A stretch of DNA of 64,000 bases from Spirometra erinaceieuropaei (Eukaryota > Platyhelminthes > Cestoda > Diphyllobothriidea > Diphyllobothriidae). The notes under the pieces were generated by a model that saw nothing but the letters and a program-made list of their open reading frames with translations, ran no database searches and had not been told where the DNA came from. The stretch is taken from NCBI GenBank assembly GCA_902702965.1, contig CACRXP010000112.1, positions 1,189,041 to 1,253,040 on the forward strand, read 5' to 3'. This document shows positions 11,041 to 25,209 of this stretch, in pieces. Each line of letters begins with the position of its first letter. The stretch's first letter is position 1. Made by a program: the position numbers and the translations under genes.

Positions 11041-12936
11041 TCCGTGTGTGAAAGGTGATGGGGGAGTTAATCCTTCGCCTGACCATATGTCTCCAACTTT
11101 TCAGTTTGATTTCCAAACACTGGTAATGTACATGAGCTGAAGGTCTGAACGTTCAAGATTGACACGACGTCCCCTAATTTCTCGGTGGACAGACGTTGCA
11201 CTTCTTTTATAATCTCCCCAGGTAAATTAGACGATCAGGATCGCACTGGCTTCTACTTTGGTAGATCAGTAGATGACTTCCTCACCAACTCTGTATGCTT
11301 GACTGAGGGCACTGTTAAAGTGCCCGACCCGGCGCTTCCGGACAGTAGGACTGAACAGTCTGACCTAAGCAAGGACATAATTCCTCACACTTGGCGATCG
11401 CCGGCAGCAGCGATAACCGCGAAGAAATATTTCTCCTTACTGCGGCCCACAATATTCTCGGATTTCTACAACCTAACAGGTTATACGATAATATTTCATA
11501 TCCATCAACCACAGCTGCAGTAGCACTTGGCGTCAAAATAATGCGGTTGTATTGTTGTTGACCCTGCTTGAGTGGAGATCGTATGTAGTCTATCTTAATT
11601 TATGCTAGAACTTGCCTCGGGTGTATTCATCGTTTTCGTCGAGGCGGTCCTAGTGCTACTGACGTATACAGCAGAGGACTTCTGGCACAGTGGCCTGGAG
11701 GGGGGTGTCTCGCAGTTTATCTCATTTGGTGTTAATAATAGCATCCTCATCTGCGCTTGTTCCACTTTCTTGGTCCTCAGATTGGGAAACTCCGGTTGGC
11801 ATGCAGCCGTGTCAAATACTGCAGTGCTTAAGTAATATGGTGCTTGTTTGTCTTGCAGACACCTGCGGGAGTGGATTTGCAGCCCCACCTTCGAGACAAA
11901 GAGCCGATAATTTTCTCAACATTCTACACTGCCAATCGCCTTTTTCAGTAGCCTCTCATCTTGGTCACGCCTCTAAGACGCGAACAAAAGGAAGTTCTGG
12001 TGAGCATGAGGTTGTGTTCTGCACATGACTGAGGCTGAAAGAAATTGTTGCTGTTGCAGCTGCCGATCGCATGGTCACTTAGCGCTCCCTCCTAGGTTGT
12101 GTGATCCGGGGTCATCGAGGATAGCTTATTTGTCCGTCTTCGTATACGCACTAACGCCAACTATTTTTTTCGGCTTTCACGTTCTCCTGTCCAGATATAT
12201 ATCGTACAACTCAGATAAACATAGCCGCGATTAGTGATGAATTAAGTTCGGATTTTTCTAAGAGCAAGACAGTACATTAATTGGGGATGTAGCGACCAGA
12301 ACGAAATACTTCATTCAGAAGCCTTAATGTAAAATAGTATTTTGCTATACTGACATCTTGCGCATTAGGTGCAGAGTTTGACTTCGAAGCGGCACCCGGC
12401 CATTCGCAAAAGACAGGGATTGCGTCGGAACACAGAACAATAACTGATGACTTTAGGGCAACGGTAGTGCGAAGGAATCCAATTAGCTTTTGGTGGACTG
12501 CGGACCCTGCGTTGATGTATATACTTCCGAAATCTAGTTAAATACTGATGACTGGCAGCTGTACCCAAGAACGGAGAAACAAAACACGGAGACAAACTGG
12601 GCAGGAATTGAGAGATAACAGAGCTGTCTGAAACGGGATAGGTCCAGTTGTTCGAATGATCAGGTGCACTTTCAAGATGCAACGCCATGTAACACTCAGA
12701 TGGGTACCGTATTTGCATAAAATCGTCATTTTTTTAGAAATTATAATGTTTGCTACGGACCGTCTTCTGTGTTTTCACGCATTCTGTCAACTTACTGTCC
12801 GCGTGCTGTCCCACCCGTAAACCCAACCCCCCACCCCATTATCACCTTTCAAGTATGATACGATCCGCAGCATACCGACAGCTAATTGGGTTCCTTCACC
12901 CTACCGTTCCCGACTTTTATATATATTATATCTACA
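11041..12936. other. Unassigned sequence
   Basis: Open frames of up to about 117 residues occur on both strands with no recognisable domain. No repeat partner was noticed within the window. Confidence 0.5.
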
Positions 12937-13115
12937 GGGCAACAGGCTCGTGGCCCGGTGGGTAGAGGCGTGGACTTCTAAACCAACAGGTCGCGAGTTC
13001 GAGGCTCGGCTGCTCCACACTTCGAGCTTTGGTATGGCTGGCTGACGACGGCTAATAAGCCAGAAATGGCCATTCCAGTCTCCCTTGTCTTTGTCGGTAA
13101 TACCATTCTGCCTCT
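12937..13115 (+). repeat. tRNA-derived SINE
   Basis: The tRNA-like head has an A box in tggcccggtgggtagagg (12951-12968) and a B box in gagttcgaggc (12995-13005). The body matches the copy at 50.4 kb: ggtatggctggctgacgac, then gctaataagccagaaatggc, then ccttgtctttgtcggta. A TATATA run precedes it. Pol III promoter boxes are therefore visible on the plus strand. Confidence 0.8.
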
Positions 13116-13149
13116 ATATTATGTACATTATATGAGAAGAAGAGGCGAT

Positions 13150-13235
13150 CTCGGGAACCATAGGTTTAATAGCCTGACGTTTCAAAAGCAAACAAGCTTC
13201 CATCGTCGGAGGTAGGTTATGTACGGCGCCTAACA
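13150..13235 (-). repeat. Penelope-like terminal repeat remnant
   Basis: Read on the minus strand it gives ctccgacgatggaagcttg, then gaaacgtcaggctattaaacc. This parallels ctccgatgatgcgctcaagc...gaaacgtcagatgaataaatc at 51.3 kb. It sits directly after the SINE, as it does in the 50-51.7 kb cluster. Confidence 0.55.
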
Positions 13236-15537
13236 GTATTTATGGGTGCTGAGCATGCGGGAGTGTTGTCGTTGCTACTGATATTCGTTCGACTGCCCAT
13301 CATAATGCCACCCGACCGATATCGTCTTAACGCTCCGTGTTAACGGTTTTGCGTGACTGTGATATTACTATTTAAGTTTATTTTTGGGTTAAGCTTTGCG
13401 CCTGCAGAAGACTGAAATCGTACTACTTTTTTCTATTGCGCCATCACCCATTGACTACCTACTGTGCGACGTACGTAGTAGCGCCAATGATTCAAACATA
13501 CAGAATAATTAGTTCACCTGCACAGGTTCCATAATTTCTTTGCAGCTGTTGATGTTTCTGTTCCCAACTTTTCCATATATTTCCCTTTCTTGGAGCAAAT
13601 TGGGATATCGAAGGTGCAACACCTACACTTTCCTTAAGAAAACAGAACTCAAACTGTGGGGCACAATCTCAAACTACTGCACGGAAGGTTGCACTGTCTT
13701 TTGGCTGGCAATCCCTCCAGTCACCCCTATACATCAGTTTGGAAGAACCCCCAACTAAGCAATGTGCTCACTTGACCCGGCACCAACTTATACGTGTTTA
13801 TACTACTTATAATTAGTAAGCAACCGTTAACGATCGTTCTTTCTCGACTGTCAGCTGTCCGCGATTATGTACAAAATCCCTTTTTCACCTTCCCACTTAT
13901 CAATGTTTTTCTCCGACGACTTGTAACCAATAGGGAGTTCGAAGGCGCTCGTCTATATCTCCCTTAATAAATTGAAACTGCTTCTGTTCCGTCGACCTTC
14001 GTTCATTGTATGAATTCAATCAAACTGCCTAGAAACGACGCACAAAACTACATTTCTTTGAATCATTTTGTGGGAAACTGCTTCCTCTTCGAACACTTAA
14101 CCTCGGTATTGAGCAAGCTTGAGACTAGCGGAATGTCCGAGGTATTTAAATGACTGTCCGTGTAGTCCAATATCCAAAGGGTTTTCTGGTTTTATGATAA
14201 TTTGGCGAACACTGGGGGCATCCCTAATGAAAATCTGGATGTAGTTTGAAGTACTTGCGTAGAATGCGACATCTAAATGTGAGCAAGCGTAAAGATGGGT
14301 TGCATATCAACAGTAGCTCGAGCTAGTCTATTATCTTCCGCCTTCAAGTGCAATGCTTGAAAGAGGCGCTAGTTGATGTGGCGCAAAGGATAGAACGTTG
14401 TCTTGCACCATAATGTGCCTCAGTTCGCCCCTTTTCTTTTCGACCTACCAATGGGTGTTCAGGTGGAAATTACCACTCCAAGGGTTCTAACGTCACCTAG
14501 AGGGAAGCTGATTGACGCAAGTGGCCCTGAAAACCTCTGTAAAAATACCTCAATGAAGTAGCTGCTCTTTATCACTGCTAGAAAGATCATCCGAGAGAAC
14601 GGTATGCAACTGCCTATGAACAAGACTCAGACCATGTTATACACTAACCACTTTGAAGAGTTCCTATTTGAAAGTCTATGTAGGAGCCTCAGTCAGTACT
14701 TTAGGAGTTTCCACGCCCAATGCAGTAGGCAGTCTCTTGGGACAACGGAATAAAAATTCTCGCAGCAGGGAGACACCTCCGTTTTGGCGAGATTACCCTT
14801 ACTCAAAATTCAGTGACCGAGAAAATGACGAATTTTGAAGTTCGGAGACAGCAAAATTGTCCTCATGAATTTCTTCAAGACGCGGCCTCACGAACCAACC
14901 TCTATAGCGGAGCCTTCACTGGCTGCAATAGTTTGTGTCAAAGCTGTGGCCAGTCATTGCTATTCCTCATAGTTCCAGTGAAACAAACAGGTGTGTGGGT
15001 GAAACGCAACGGAGATAGCCTGTAATGGTCCCGAGAATCGGCATTACACACGGTACCGTTGTCGCACCAACATGTCAAGACGTGAATTCGGAAAACTGTG
15101 TTGGGTAAAAGCACTAACGTACGTCAAGTCAAACTCTTTTGCTAATCACATAACGTAGCAGATTCTCAGTCGCCCTATTGGCGGATGAATTTTAACTACA
15201 AATATCTGGCGAATGCTCCACCACCACCACCACTACCGCCACCATCAAAACAGCGGTCTTTGAATGAAACTATAGCCCCACACGCTTAAACTAATAAGAA
15301 AGTGTGAAACCTGTGATATGACTTGGCAGAGCGCAGAGCCATCGAATAGGTCGTGCTCCAAAAAGCAGTAAACTAGGAGTGTCTAGACTGGCGGCGGTCT
15401 TTGACTTTTCTGATCTCACCAACTAGCCATACCCCAAGCCTCTGTTCAGCAGAGCATCTGCCATCTGAGTCATAAACTCTCGCGCTATTCTCGTCGTTAC
15501 CGATCGGAAAGGTTAAGTTGGGCGATGACCCTTTACC
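13236..15537. other. Unassigned sequence
   Basis: Only short open frames are present, with no family resemblance. A short trinucleotide run (ccaccaccaccaccactacc) lies near 15220. Confidence 0.5.
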
Positions 15538-16016
15538 GATTCAATTGCAGGAAGGGATGTGCTCGCCCCTTTGGCCTTGACGCACTTATCTGGAGCATCC
15601 CTGTAGGCGGTCACATATGGATAGTAAGTTGGACAGGAAAACTACATTATGATGGTCGGAAAAGAAGCCGCACAGAAAGCTAGACACCCAGTTTGGCCCC
15701 TGACGATGAAAGTGGGTTGTATTTCCTGACACTGTCGAGGTGGTAACGCCAAGTGGTTAGTAACAGAACAAGAACGTTTAGATTGGCAAAGTTGAGAGAT
15801 CCGGGTTGGTGATTTGAAGAAGATGGGTTCACCGGGACGGGTTTATTTAGATGCTGACGTTTCGAAGAGCTAGGTCGGCTCTCCATTGTTAAAGCGTAAA
15901 ATACACTTAGTTGACCAGAAATCCCAAATGGCATGTCACGTTGGTCGGCCTCAGGTTGATCGATTTTTCTCTCTTCTAACTGCCTCGGCCTCTCGGGGAA
16001 TGGTTGAAAGGCGTTT
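15538..16016 (+). repeat. Dispersed repeat, second copy of the block at 1-500
   Basis: Reverse-complement partner of the first 500 bases. Its right part (15815-15893) also pairs with 16064-16143 as a local inverted repeat, so the unit probably ends in a terminal repeat. An open frame across part of it has no recognisable protein similarity. Confidence 0.85.
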
Positions 16017-16143
16017 CGTCTGTGCGCTTTCTGAGTCACCACTCCGTCGAGGGGAGGTGACTAACAATGGACAGCTGACCAAGCTCTTTGGAACGTCAGC
16101 ATCTAAATAAACCCGTTCCGGTGAGTCCATCTTCTTCTTCAAA
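15815..16143. repeat. Inverted pair of Penelope-like terminal repeats
   Basis: The arms at about 15815-15893 and 16064-16143 are reverse complements with some mismatches. Each holds a gaacgtcagcatctaaataa-type core, comparable to gaaacgtcag..aataaa at 51.3 kb. About 170 bp separate them and no coding domain is visible between. I infer a remnant of a Penelope-like element or a non-autonomous derivative. Confidence 0.5.
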
Positions 16144-17394
16144 GCAAGAAAATTTGCTGAGCAGCAAAAGAGAAATAAAATCAGGCAAAAGCCTACAATG
16201 AAGGGCACCAAACGTGAAAATTAACAGCAGGTTATCGGGGGTGGGAGAGGGAGAGAGAGGGGGGAGGGGGAAAATGGAACTAGCTGATCACAGTGGAGGT
16301 AGCAAATGCAAGGGATCATTGCTTGTTAAAAAAATACAAAGCTGAGAAGATATTGTCAGGGGGAAAAATTGAGGACACCGGTCGAATTCAGTCAACTGTT
16401 GGCGCAGGAGAAAGTCACAATAGATGAAGTTCCAAAATGAAAGCCAAATATTAGACCACCGTAGTCAGAGGATATACCTTATACACGTAGAATGCACAGC
16501 AGGCCACAGTGGTCTAAAATGACAACACAGATGAATGTTAAACAGTTTCCCCCCAAAGTGACAACATCGAGATTTGAGAAGTCATTGGATGAGAAAACAG
16601 AGGCTGTTTATGAGAAAACACCTGGTTGCTCGGAAATAAATCTAATGGACAGTTGTGACATTATACTGACCAGCAACCATTAATTTGCGCAAACACTAAA
16701 GAGGGTGGCGGCCGAGATAAAGCCTAGACAGAGTACTTCGCCGATAATCGAGCCTTAAAAACACAGAGAAAAGAAAGGATAAGGATGGTGGGAAAAGAAG
16801 AATGGAGGGGAAGCAATGCGGAGTTCGGGGGAAAGGAGAAAAATGGGAAGAGGGGGAGAGGTAGCAAAAGGAGAAGAGGAAAAAACAGGGGCGAGGAACT
16901 GGCCAAGACAGAGGAAAAACACACCAATCAAATTTATCCAAACGCTAGAGCCAGAGACTGCTTTAAGACTGTCTGAATAAAAAAAATCCTGTTGACTCAA
17001 GTGTATGGTCGGCACTTGAGTCCATCCTTCTAAAGGAGTTGAGGAAAGGCCAACCTAGTCGTCCGAAATACTGGTACTGTTGCAACAAGCATGGATATTA
17101 AAACCGAATTATCCACTTTCCAATCCCTTCACGGCTACTAGCTATCGGCTCCCTGGTTGACTGGCAGTCCACGGCGGATCGCGGTTCCAGCAATAATGCC
17201 GGTGACGTCCTTTTGCCCATCAGACATATCTGGAACTTTGAGAAACGAGACAAGATACTCAGGTTGACGCTAAACGAGTGTCGCTTTTTGCTTCCATGCA
17301 TATTAGGAAGACATCAAGAAAGGTAATACTACTCTGATGACGTGTTCCCTTACAGAAACTCGGTGAGGTATATCCCAAATAAGCTCAACGGCAG
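16144..17394. other. Unassigned, with purine-rich tracts
   Basis: A G/A-rich tract lies at 16232-16272 and another broad purine-rich stretch at 16750-16915. The open frames across them are low-complexity (Lys/Gly/Arg, or Phe/Ser/Pro on the other strand) and I do not regard them as genes. Confidence 0.5.
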
Positions 17395-17860
17395 AGGGAA
17401 AGCGAAATAGGTCCAACAATCGACTCCCCAAGACGAAGGCGATCATTGCGGACTTCGTGGTTGGAAGCAGCTGCCTAGTCGCAGTCGATATTGAAACTCC
17501 TGGTCTAGCGGACAGTTTCTGTCACCTTGGGTCGAAATGATTTTCCAAGGCACAAAGGAAGAAAGTGACCATTTAAACAACCAGTCGCATGAAGCCGCAG
17601 AACGGCTTCGTGGAAGACTGGAATCGGCGTTGGACTACGCTTAGAATATCTGCGGCCTCCTCCGATGCAACTTCAGACGAATTCGATACAGGGCCCACGT
17701 AGGCCACAATGTTATACCACTGAAAGTATTCTGTCGGTGGTGCTTCCACCGAACTCTCCGAATTCGCCTGTCTAATCGTGTCTTCAGCAAACGGCTGTAT
17801 CTTCAGTCAAGAGGACTACTGGCCAGTTGCGGTCTCCCTACTTGTCGCCTGCAATAATTA
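17395..17860 (+). pseudogene. Possible LINE reverse transcriptase fragment
   Basis: The plus frame near 17440 reads KTKAIIADFVVG, then VAVDIETPGLADSFCHLGSK, resembling the KTKxM...V..F.YLGS section that follows the catalytic motif in many LINE RTs. Further on, RIRYRAHVGHNVIPLKVF fits poorly. Several stops interrupt it. Weak call. Confidence 0.3.
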
Positions 17861-20800
17861 GGTCGAATGGCATTACCGACAAAGACAAGGGAGCTTGGTC
17901 ATGAGCTGTGACGATCTGGGGGAGAGGTCATCCAAATGACTCAACTTCTGCTGCCGAAAGACCACAAAGGAAGGGCGATTGTTCCTTATGCCGCAAATCT
18001 GCAATGTGACTGAACCAGCAATTACGAAGCCTATTTCATGTGAGTGAATGGTAGACAGTGCAAGTGAGTGTGAAACTTTGTTTGCCCAACTACTCGAGTG
18101 GGCCTATGAAAGTTTAGTGCCATGTCAACTCACCATCCAGACGCAGAGAGCAATTGAGCAGGACGCAAATACGAGGAGGTTGTATCTATCATCCACCGCC
18201 AGAAAGGGGGCACAACCCTAGAAGAGAGGACAGACAAATTCAATGATAACAGTTGGGGCATCGGAACACAAGGCGCACTGAAAGCCCAGTTATCCCTAAA
18301 CGTACTACTGCTAATGATCTAAATATCGATGAAATGCAAACTCTTCCTAAGAGAATAACCTAATAACAGTGGCTCCTTCTACTATCAGACTTATCCACCA
18401 CCACTTTTGAAGGTGAACTGAATAACTAGCGCATCCTTAATTTTTGCGATTTTGGTAACTTTCGTGAGGACGCCGACCAAGCAGGGCTTGCCTGGTCTTC
18501 GTCAGGAAACAAGTGCAATGCAACATGTTGCGCAGAATACAGCTGGAAATTAATGACTCTGAAAGGCGGGGTATGCCTTGTTCTAGGTCTTGGAGAAATT
18601 TGGGACTGTGGATGTCCGCGAACAACACCAGCAGCTCAGACGAAACTAAATGAGGACAGTAGGTGACGTAAATTTTCCTTAACAGGGAGAGCAAAAATAG
18701 GACCAAGGACCTCTAGGAGCAGTTGACTTATAAAGATTTTGAAAAGGCAGGTGCGACTTTATTTTCAAGGAAAGGCTGTTTGGAGCCACCTGCTATGCGA
18801 AATGCATTTCAATCCAGGGGCTCAGTTGAAAAGGTCAGTATCGCTGGAGTACGCCTGTTTAAGGCGAAATATTGCACAGCTACAAATAGCCATGTTTATT
18901 TACAGTAGATTTCAAACAACGTGATTAGGATGAGATCATTCGTGTTAGTTTGAGGAGTCAGCCGACGCAAATAGGTGTCTATGAACATGTACGTTCGGGT
19001 CGGTTGTCGGGTCAAATTTAAACAAGCCAATCAACTCTATCATGCGTCACTATAGATGTCTGTATCACTCTTTGTGGCATTCACCAAACTCTTCGATGGG
19101 TTAAAACTGACAGCATGACTACGTAGAGAATCTTGGAGCTATCATCGGAAGGATTTGTAATAATAGCTGCACTAATGGGTAGTTACGGTCCAAACCTCTG
19201 TGTAAACACGTACATTCGAATTTACTGAGTTGGGGAGCGTCAAAGTGTCGCCGTGGCAGGCCTTCAGATCAATGATTTCTAACGTGGACGCGTTCCGGAC
19301 ACAACAGGAATCAGGAACAAGACCCAACTTGGGAACGATATCGCTTGGGTGTGAGGCCCAGCGTGACTCTTCGTAGACCTCGTAGTTGGAACCTCCGCAG
19401 CATGCATGCTAAGCACAAATCAAATGGAGAAAATACAGCATTAAGTGCTTATTTTGAGTAGCACAGAGGCTGGCTAATTTATGCAGTGGGTGAAAACTTG
19501 TTTTAGTGGAAAAATTCGCTAGACAGTTGCACCTCCATACGCAGTTCCTTACATGCAGTGTGATCCGGAGCAACGGTCTCACGGGAGAAACTTTCCATAA
19601 GTGATTCAGAATGGCTGCATGTGTGAAATGACGCAGCCATCGATAATGCAAAAGAACGAAACGAATCATCCCAAAGAAGACCGTCCTATAGGCACACCTG
19701 ACTGTTAGTCCAAAGGATCTCAATGGCACCCGACTGACAGTTCGAGCAACAAAAGGAACCACATGGCGGTTAACTTACACGTGAGATATGAGGCACTTTA
19801 AGTATACTGTTGGCATCTAAAGGCAGCCCAAAGGCTGTAAGAAGTAATGTGGGGATCCTGGAAGCCAACATATTTTTCAGATCGATTTGCTCATATGTTC
19901 ACGCGTGTCCGCTTTTAAAATCAAACAACTCAAGTACCTGTAATTGGCACGATATTAGCCGCACCTGGTCTAACCGGTGTAACTGGAGTTACAACTCAGG
20001 ACCGCCAGTTGAAGGCTTCCTCAACTTCTGAGTATTGCACTTCTTGCTTCTGTTTTTGGGATGTCCCCTGGGGTCTTTCGTGTAATGCCAGCTCCTCTTA
20101 CGGTTTATCCTACTATAGTATCGCCTACATTATTCTATATTTTGACACACCCGTTCTATCTGCCAGTTGGCGATGACCAGTGTCCGGCGGTTGATATCCT
20201 ACCTCGACCAGTAGGGTAAACTGGCCTGATAGTCTTACAGTTTTTCTTAGTACACTGGTCACGTGTGAGTAGGTGGGTGCGCACAGGTGCCAAGAAAGAC
20301 GGATGTTCACTTAGGCAAACCGGCGAACTGCAAGTTATCGAAAGGAGCCAGGACTGCTCTTCTTCCCCTCTCGTCCCCTCCCCCCTCACAAGTGCCCACC
20401 GCCGAGTGATCCCCTCCCCTTACCACTTTAACTGACCCCAGCCGTTTAGTTAACCGCTTAGTGTACACGTCGCCACCATCGGCGGCACTTCACTGGGCTG
20501 CTCGCCTCAGCACGTGAGTTGTCATGTCTGCTGCAGTTGACTTGACCGAACTGCCTGCAAGCGGATGCTCTGCCCCAAATGTACGCTGGTTTGTCAGCCT
20601 CTTATACTTGAATTCTGACCTGAAATAATCACCGGTTCAATCATGTATGCGGAGTGGTGGTCCTAACTACGCGGAATTAACATGTGGTAACACATACCAC
20701 TTGATTCTGTCCATCACTATTTGATTCGAATAAATAACTGTCCCAGTTAACCGATGGTCTGGTTGGCAGGAGTCCACGGTAATCGCCGGCGAATATTTCA

Positions 20801-23800
20801 ATGCCACTTTGCTGCGACTCGTGTTTGCACTCGTGCCGCCATCTATGAAAGCGGTGGGTGCAACACAGTAGGTATGGCAGAAGTTGAAAAGTCAATTTGC
20901 AAGGAGACTTTGTGACGCTGCCAAATGGTCCGGACTTAAAGTCACATCGACGAGAACTTCTAGCTGACAATTTGACGACACCCACTTATCCTACCCTGTT
21001 ATGCTTACAAATCTGTGGTGGAAAGGAAGTCAGCCTACGCGCATTGCCTACCTAAGGAGATTCGCACACACCGCAAATTAGCGTCGGTTGCCATCAAGCG
21101 CAGCATTGGTTTAGTCGTCCAGCCGAACGTCCTGCAAATTTTGGGCCAAATCAACGACACAGGAAGGAGCAGTAAAGGCCACCAAACTCGATTATACCCC
21201 AATGGTTCAGTCCCACTGTGCTCTACGTCTCCGTCGTCCTGTCTTCTCAACTAGAGGAACAAACACGAATCCGAAGGAAGGCCAGTTTGTTAGCATGGCT
21301 AATTCACGGCTCGACGATAAAAAAATGAGCATGTTAAGGTCAGTTTCTAAGACCTTGAAAACTAAATAAGTTGCCTCATATGTGCGGTGGGTACTTTCCA
21401 CTAGCAGCTGGAGACAGCTACATCCTGCGAGGACATATTCCATCCTGTTGGAATCGCTACCATGTTAGATAAAAAGTCTAGGCCGACCTAAGTTGGAGAT
21501 CAAGGATGAGCATACTCATGGGAGATCACTCCGAAGGGTCTACTTTCAACTGTTTGGCAAATAATTCTTCCACTCAATCTCGTCTTCATACCCCACCAAC
21601 TAATCTACAGCAGCTACGCTGGAGTCTGAGACTAAGGATCTGCTAACACCGTATATCGGAAAAAAGAAAGGAACGCTAAAAGGATGGTGGGGAAGAAAAA
21701 CAAAAAAGAGCATTGGAAACGGCTGCAACGATTAAACAGTGACAAAGACCTTAAGAGGAGGCTAAGGGTCAGGAGTAGAATGACAACAAAGAAACAAAGC
21801 GAAGAAATGGTGAACAAAAAAGAAGGAAAACGGGTCATATGAAACAAAGTCCCTCTTGTGTGTGTAATAGAGATGCCGTTTACTGGGGGGTTTTAAATTA
21901 AAAACGGTGTGCAGTCAACAGACTCGATCATTCAGTGGAGAAACCTAGTCGAATAAAATATAGTTAGGAAATAAGTGAACATTCAAATCATCAGTGGCTT
22001 ACTTCTAATTGCAGATTGTCGATGACGTTCGTCACCTCACCATCAAAGCCATAAGCAGTGATGACTTGCTCGTCGATGGCTCTTTCAATGGAAGGGCCAA
22101 CCTTCAAATGGAAGATAAAGTTCGACGTGAGAAATGAGATGCGCTCTTACCCGCTGCCGACAGGCTACCACAGATCAGAGTCTAAAAGGGTACCTAACGA
22201 TGGACGATTCAGACATGGTCTACTTGAACACGAAATATAAGCATAGCCCCGATAACGGTCATTGTTACAATGAACAAAACGCACGACCATCCCCACTCGA
22301 AAATGGTTTAAAAAACAAGTCCTCAAAGTCTGCACCACCCGCCTATTCACTAAATAGATAGGAACCCACTTCGTGATTACTAATATAGTCCACCAGTTGA
22401 TGAACGACACAGTTTTAAGTACTGATGAATTTGAAGACCTTGTACCTGCATGCATTCTACTTTCTGTGACTGGAACTGGAGGGCGCAGGCAGTGAACGAC
22501 ATCTAAAAGTTACATTGGCATACTAAACTCCTTGTGTCTGGCGACAATCAGGGGAAAAAGTGTCCCAGGTGGCAGAACATTTGGACCGACTGTCTAATTT
22601 CGGCCTTTTGTGGTTTGAATCACAAAGTTATAAGCCTACTGGGGCTTTCGCAAGCACAGAGTTTGCTATTTTTCAAGATTTAATTATATGCTATCTTGCG
22701 GACTGTAGGAGTTTCCAGCCAACAGGAGAATTTGAAGGTGAGCATGCAGCAGTGACCCAAATGAACGGCCACCAACTGGCAGTGCGATGGGGTGACCTGT
22801 TATATCGATTTACTGTCAGCATCCTGAAGGCAGATCATGAATTAGACTTTAGCAGCATACGAGCAATGGTGTAGGTCGGAAACATGACAATACGATAACT
22901 GTCTGGGTCTGGACCTCTGTTTGCAAATCCAAAAACCGACACAAGGTCTCCCGCCTTTATATCACGCGCTCCACCTTTGTCCCGAGATAGCGCTGCCCCG
23001 TTTCTAGCTAGGGACGAATGCGGCCGATGCGAAATTGGAAACCACGAAGGGCGCACGCTTATTGTTGTCTTTTCACTATCTATGTGGTTGGACTCCTATA
23101 TAATCGGACAGGCCTAAACAAACAGACACTGTTCGTATGGTTGACTCGTATTGTTTCTCCATGTATAAATTCCTAAAATTTATAGGATGATTGCACGTAA
23201 ATATTTCTGCAATGCATAGAGCGGTCTCCGATCAAAAACACAAGTATAAGAGTCGTTGAGAACACGTACGCTTGAGATCAGTGTGAAAGATGTGACACCA
23301 CTAGCGAGGAATAGGACACTGCAAATGAGAGAACAAACGAAGAGCTAGAAATGAGGGGCAAGACAAATGTTTGCGTACACATAGATCACTCCGTATCCGT
23401 TTTTCGGATTTAAACGGTGGCTTCGCAGAAGAGACAATTTGGAAGCAAGACATGCCAGTAAGTACTGCGCCTAGTATTATTAGACTCCAGCTGAGGCGCG
23501 TGAATTGACAAATGCCCAGCACCTTTCTCGTATCAGCCGGACTCAAAAAATCCCTAACGCCAACAGAAATCATTGTAATAGAGAAAATCTTCAGATATCA
23601 AGTGAAAGAAATGTGAATACCAGGCTGCAGACTCCTGCAACAAGAATGGCAACCCGAACCTTCTTGGTGTGCTTGCTGCCGAACTCAAATGGCACGAAGA
23701 AGGGGAGCTGAGTAGACGAGTAGCTGACCGATTTTGGTTGTTTAGTGGCCAACGTACCATACATGATAACGCAAATAAAGGGTGAAGTGTCTCTCGAGGT

Positions 23801-24400
23801 CTCAGCGAGTGTGTCAGGGTGAACCGGAGGTTAAAATATCTTTGTGATTACGGGGCAAATTATAACGGCATTTGCTTCCCAAGCTTGGGAATATCTTACG
23901 ACAGCAACAGGACCCAGACGACCGCCTGTCCTTTTTGTTCGTCTCAATTTCAGTGCAGTAAAAGTTGACCGCAATGTCGTAATTACCCAGTATGTGATAT
24001 AATTCCTGAAACGTATGGTAAGAAACTTGAATGACTAGACAGCCGTAAGTGGGATGTTATCACTTTTACGTATCAGACTTATGAATATGCAGAATATGCT
24101 TTGAGGCATTTTTCTCTAAGGATCGCAATCATGTGAAAACCCACGCTCGACTGGATTCCGGCAGTATATTCCGTAACCAAGTCTCTCATGTCCAGTTCGT
24201 GTACGTTTTTTGTGTGAGACCCTTAATGCAACCAAAATCTCATACACTACTTGTCTTTCCAGTCAGTAAAAGTAGAGGAGATCGTGTGTAAGGCACAAAA
24301 TTCCACTAAAAACGGAGTATTTTTAACTTTCTAAATCACTGCTCGTAAAGGTTTCTCATTTTGGGCCAAAAAAGAGGATAGTAAAGGTAACAAACCGTAA
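17861..24400. other. Long unassigned stretch
   Basis: In these 6.5 kb I recognise no gene, RNA or repeat family. Purine-rich sequence occurs at about 21655-21840. The longest frames (for example 104 codons at 22560-22874 on the plus strand) have no recognisable domain. Old, fully decayed transposon sequence is the likely content, but this is inference. Confidence 0.5.
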
Positions 24401-24419
24401 TTCAATAAATCAGCGAAAA

Positions 24420-25110
24420 ATCCCGAATGTAAACAAATTCCTAACTGAATGTCACATCTGCGACTTCTCCCCGACGTCATCTTCTTGACAGAAATCTGCT
24501 GTCGAAAAGCGAGAATAAACGCGAATTGGTATTACCTGGATTTCAGTTGTCTGGAAAAGACACGGTAGGGCGTCATGAAGGAGTACTCATATACGCAAAG
24601 CACGGGCTGCTTGTATCAGAAAAGTGCAGAAAGATTATCTGGTTCACTGTAAAGGCGCCGCGATCTAATAGTCCTTAATTCCCAACAGCCTATCAAGCAC
24701 GAAAAATTTACTCCGAGGACGATGCTCCTCTGACAGATGAACTAGAAATAATTGATACTCTGCCTAGCTTTATGTGCATGGGCGACTTTAATACATCCCC
24801 GTTTGCCTTGAGTCCAGTTTGCGCAGTTGGCCCGGAATTATGACTTGACCGACCTTCATTAGACATGACCCTCACACCCTCTTTTCAGCGAAGGCGCATG
24901 AGAAGCAACGGTAAAGCCCTGTAGACTTGGTGCTCACTAAATCGCCGGACACCATTAATTAGGTGCAGTACCTACCTCTCCTAGTTCAAAGCGACTACGA
25001 GGTATTGTTTCGTGAATTCCCCATTTTTCAGTGCGCGAACAACCGACCGGAGTTAGAAAGAAATGCTTGGTTCGTTGAAATCGAGCAAATTTAGGCTAAA
25101 ATAAGCAACG
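24420..25110 (+). pseudogene. LINE endonuclease domain relic (CR1-like)
   Basis: Pieces in order: LPDVIFLTEICC, RHEGVLIYAKHGLLVSEK, IIWFTVKAPRS, a Tyr in the YRPP position, DELEIIDTLPSFMCMGDFN, LVLTKSPDTIN and QSDYEVLF. This is the order of an exonuclease-endonuclease-phosphatase fold domain of a LINE. GDFN is kept; the usual SDH histidine reads Tyr. Frameshifts and stops break it repeatedly. Related to, but distinct from, the copy at 38.5 kb. Confidence 0.75.
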
Positions 25111-25209
25111 TAATTCGTGAATCAGCTTCTTCTACCTACACAGCCACGAATTAGAGATTGTTCATTTATTCACGGGATATTCTCTCCCAAAACCACCGCT
25201 GATTTCAAG

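Noticed and set aside
16696..17015. Overlapping hydrophobic/Ser-Pro minus-strand frames
   Set aside because: Translation of a purine-rich tract on the opposite strand; low complexity, not a membrane protein gene.
22560..22874. 104-codon plus-strand open frame
   Set aside because: No domain, no splice context and no repeat partner recognised; length is within chance for a 64 kb window.
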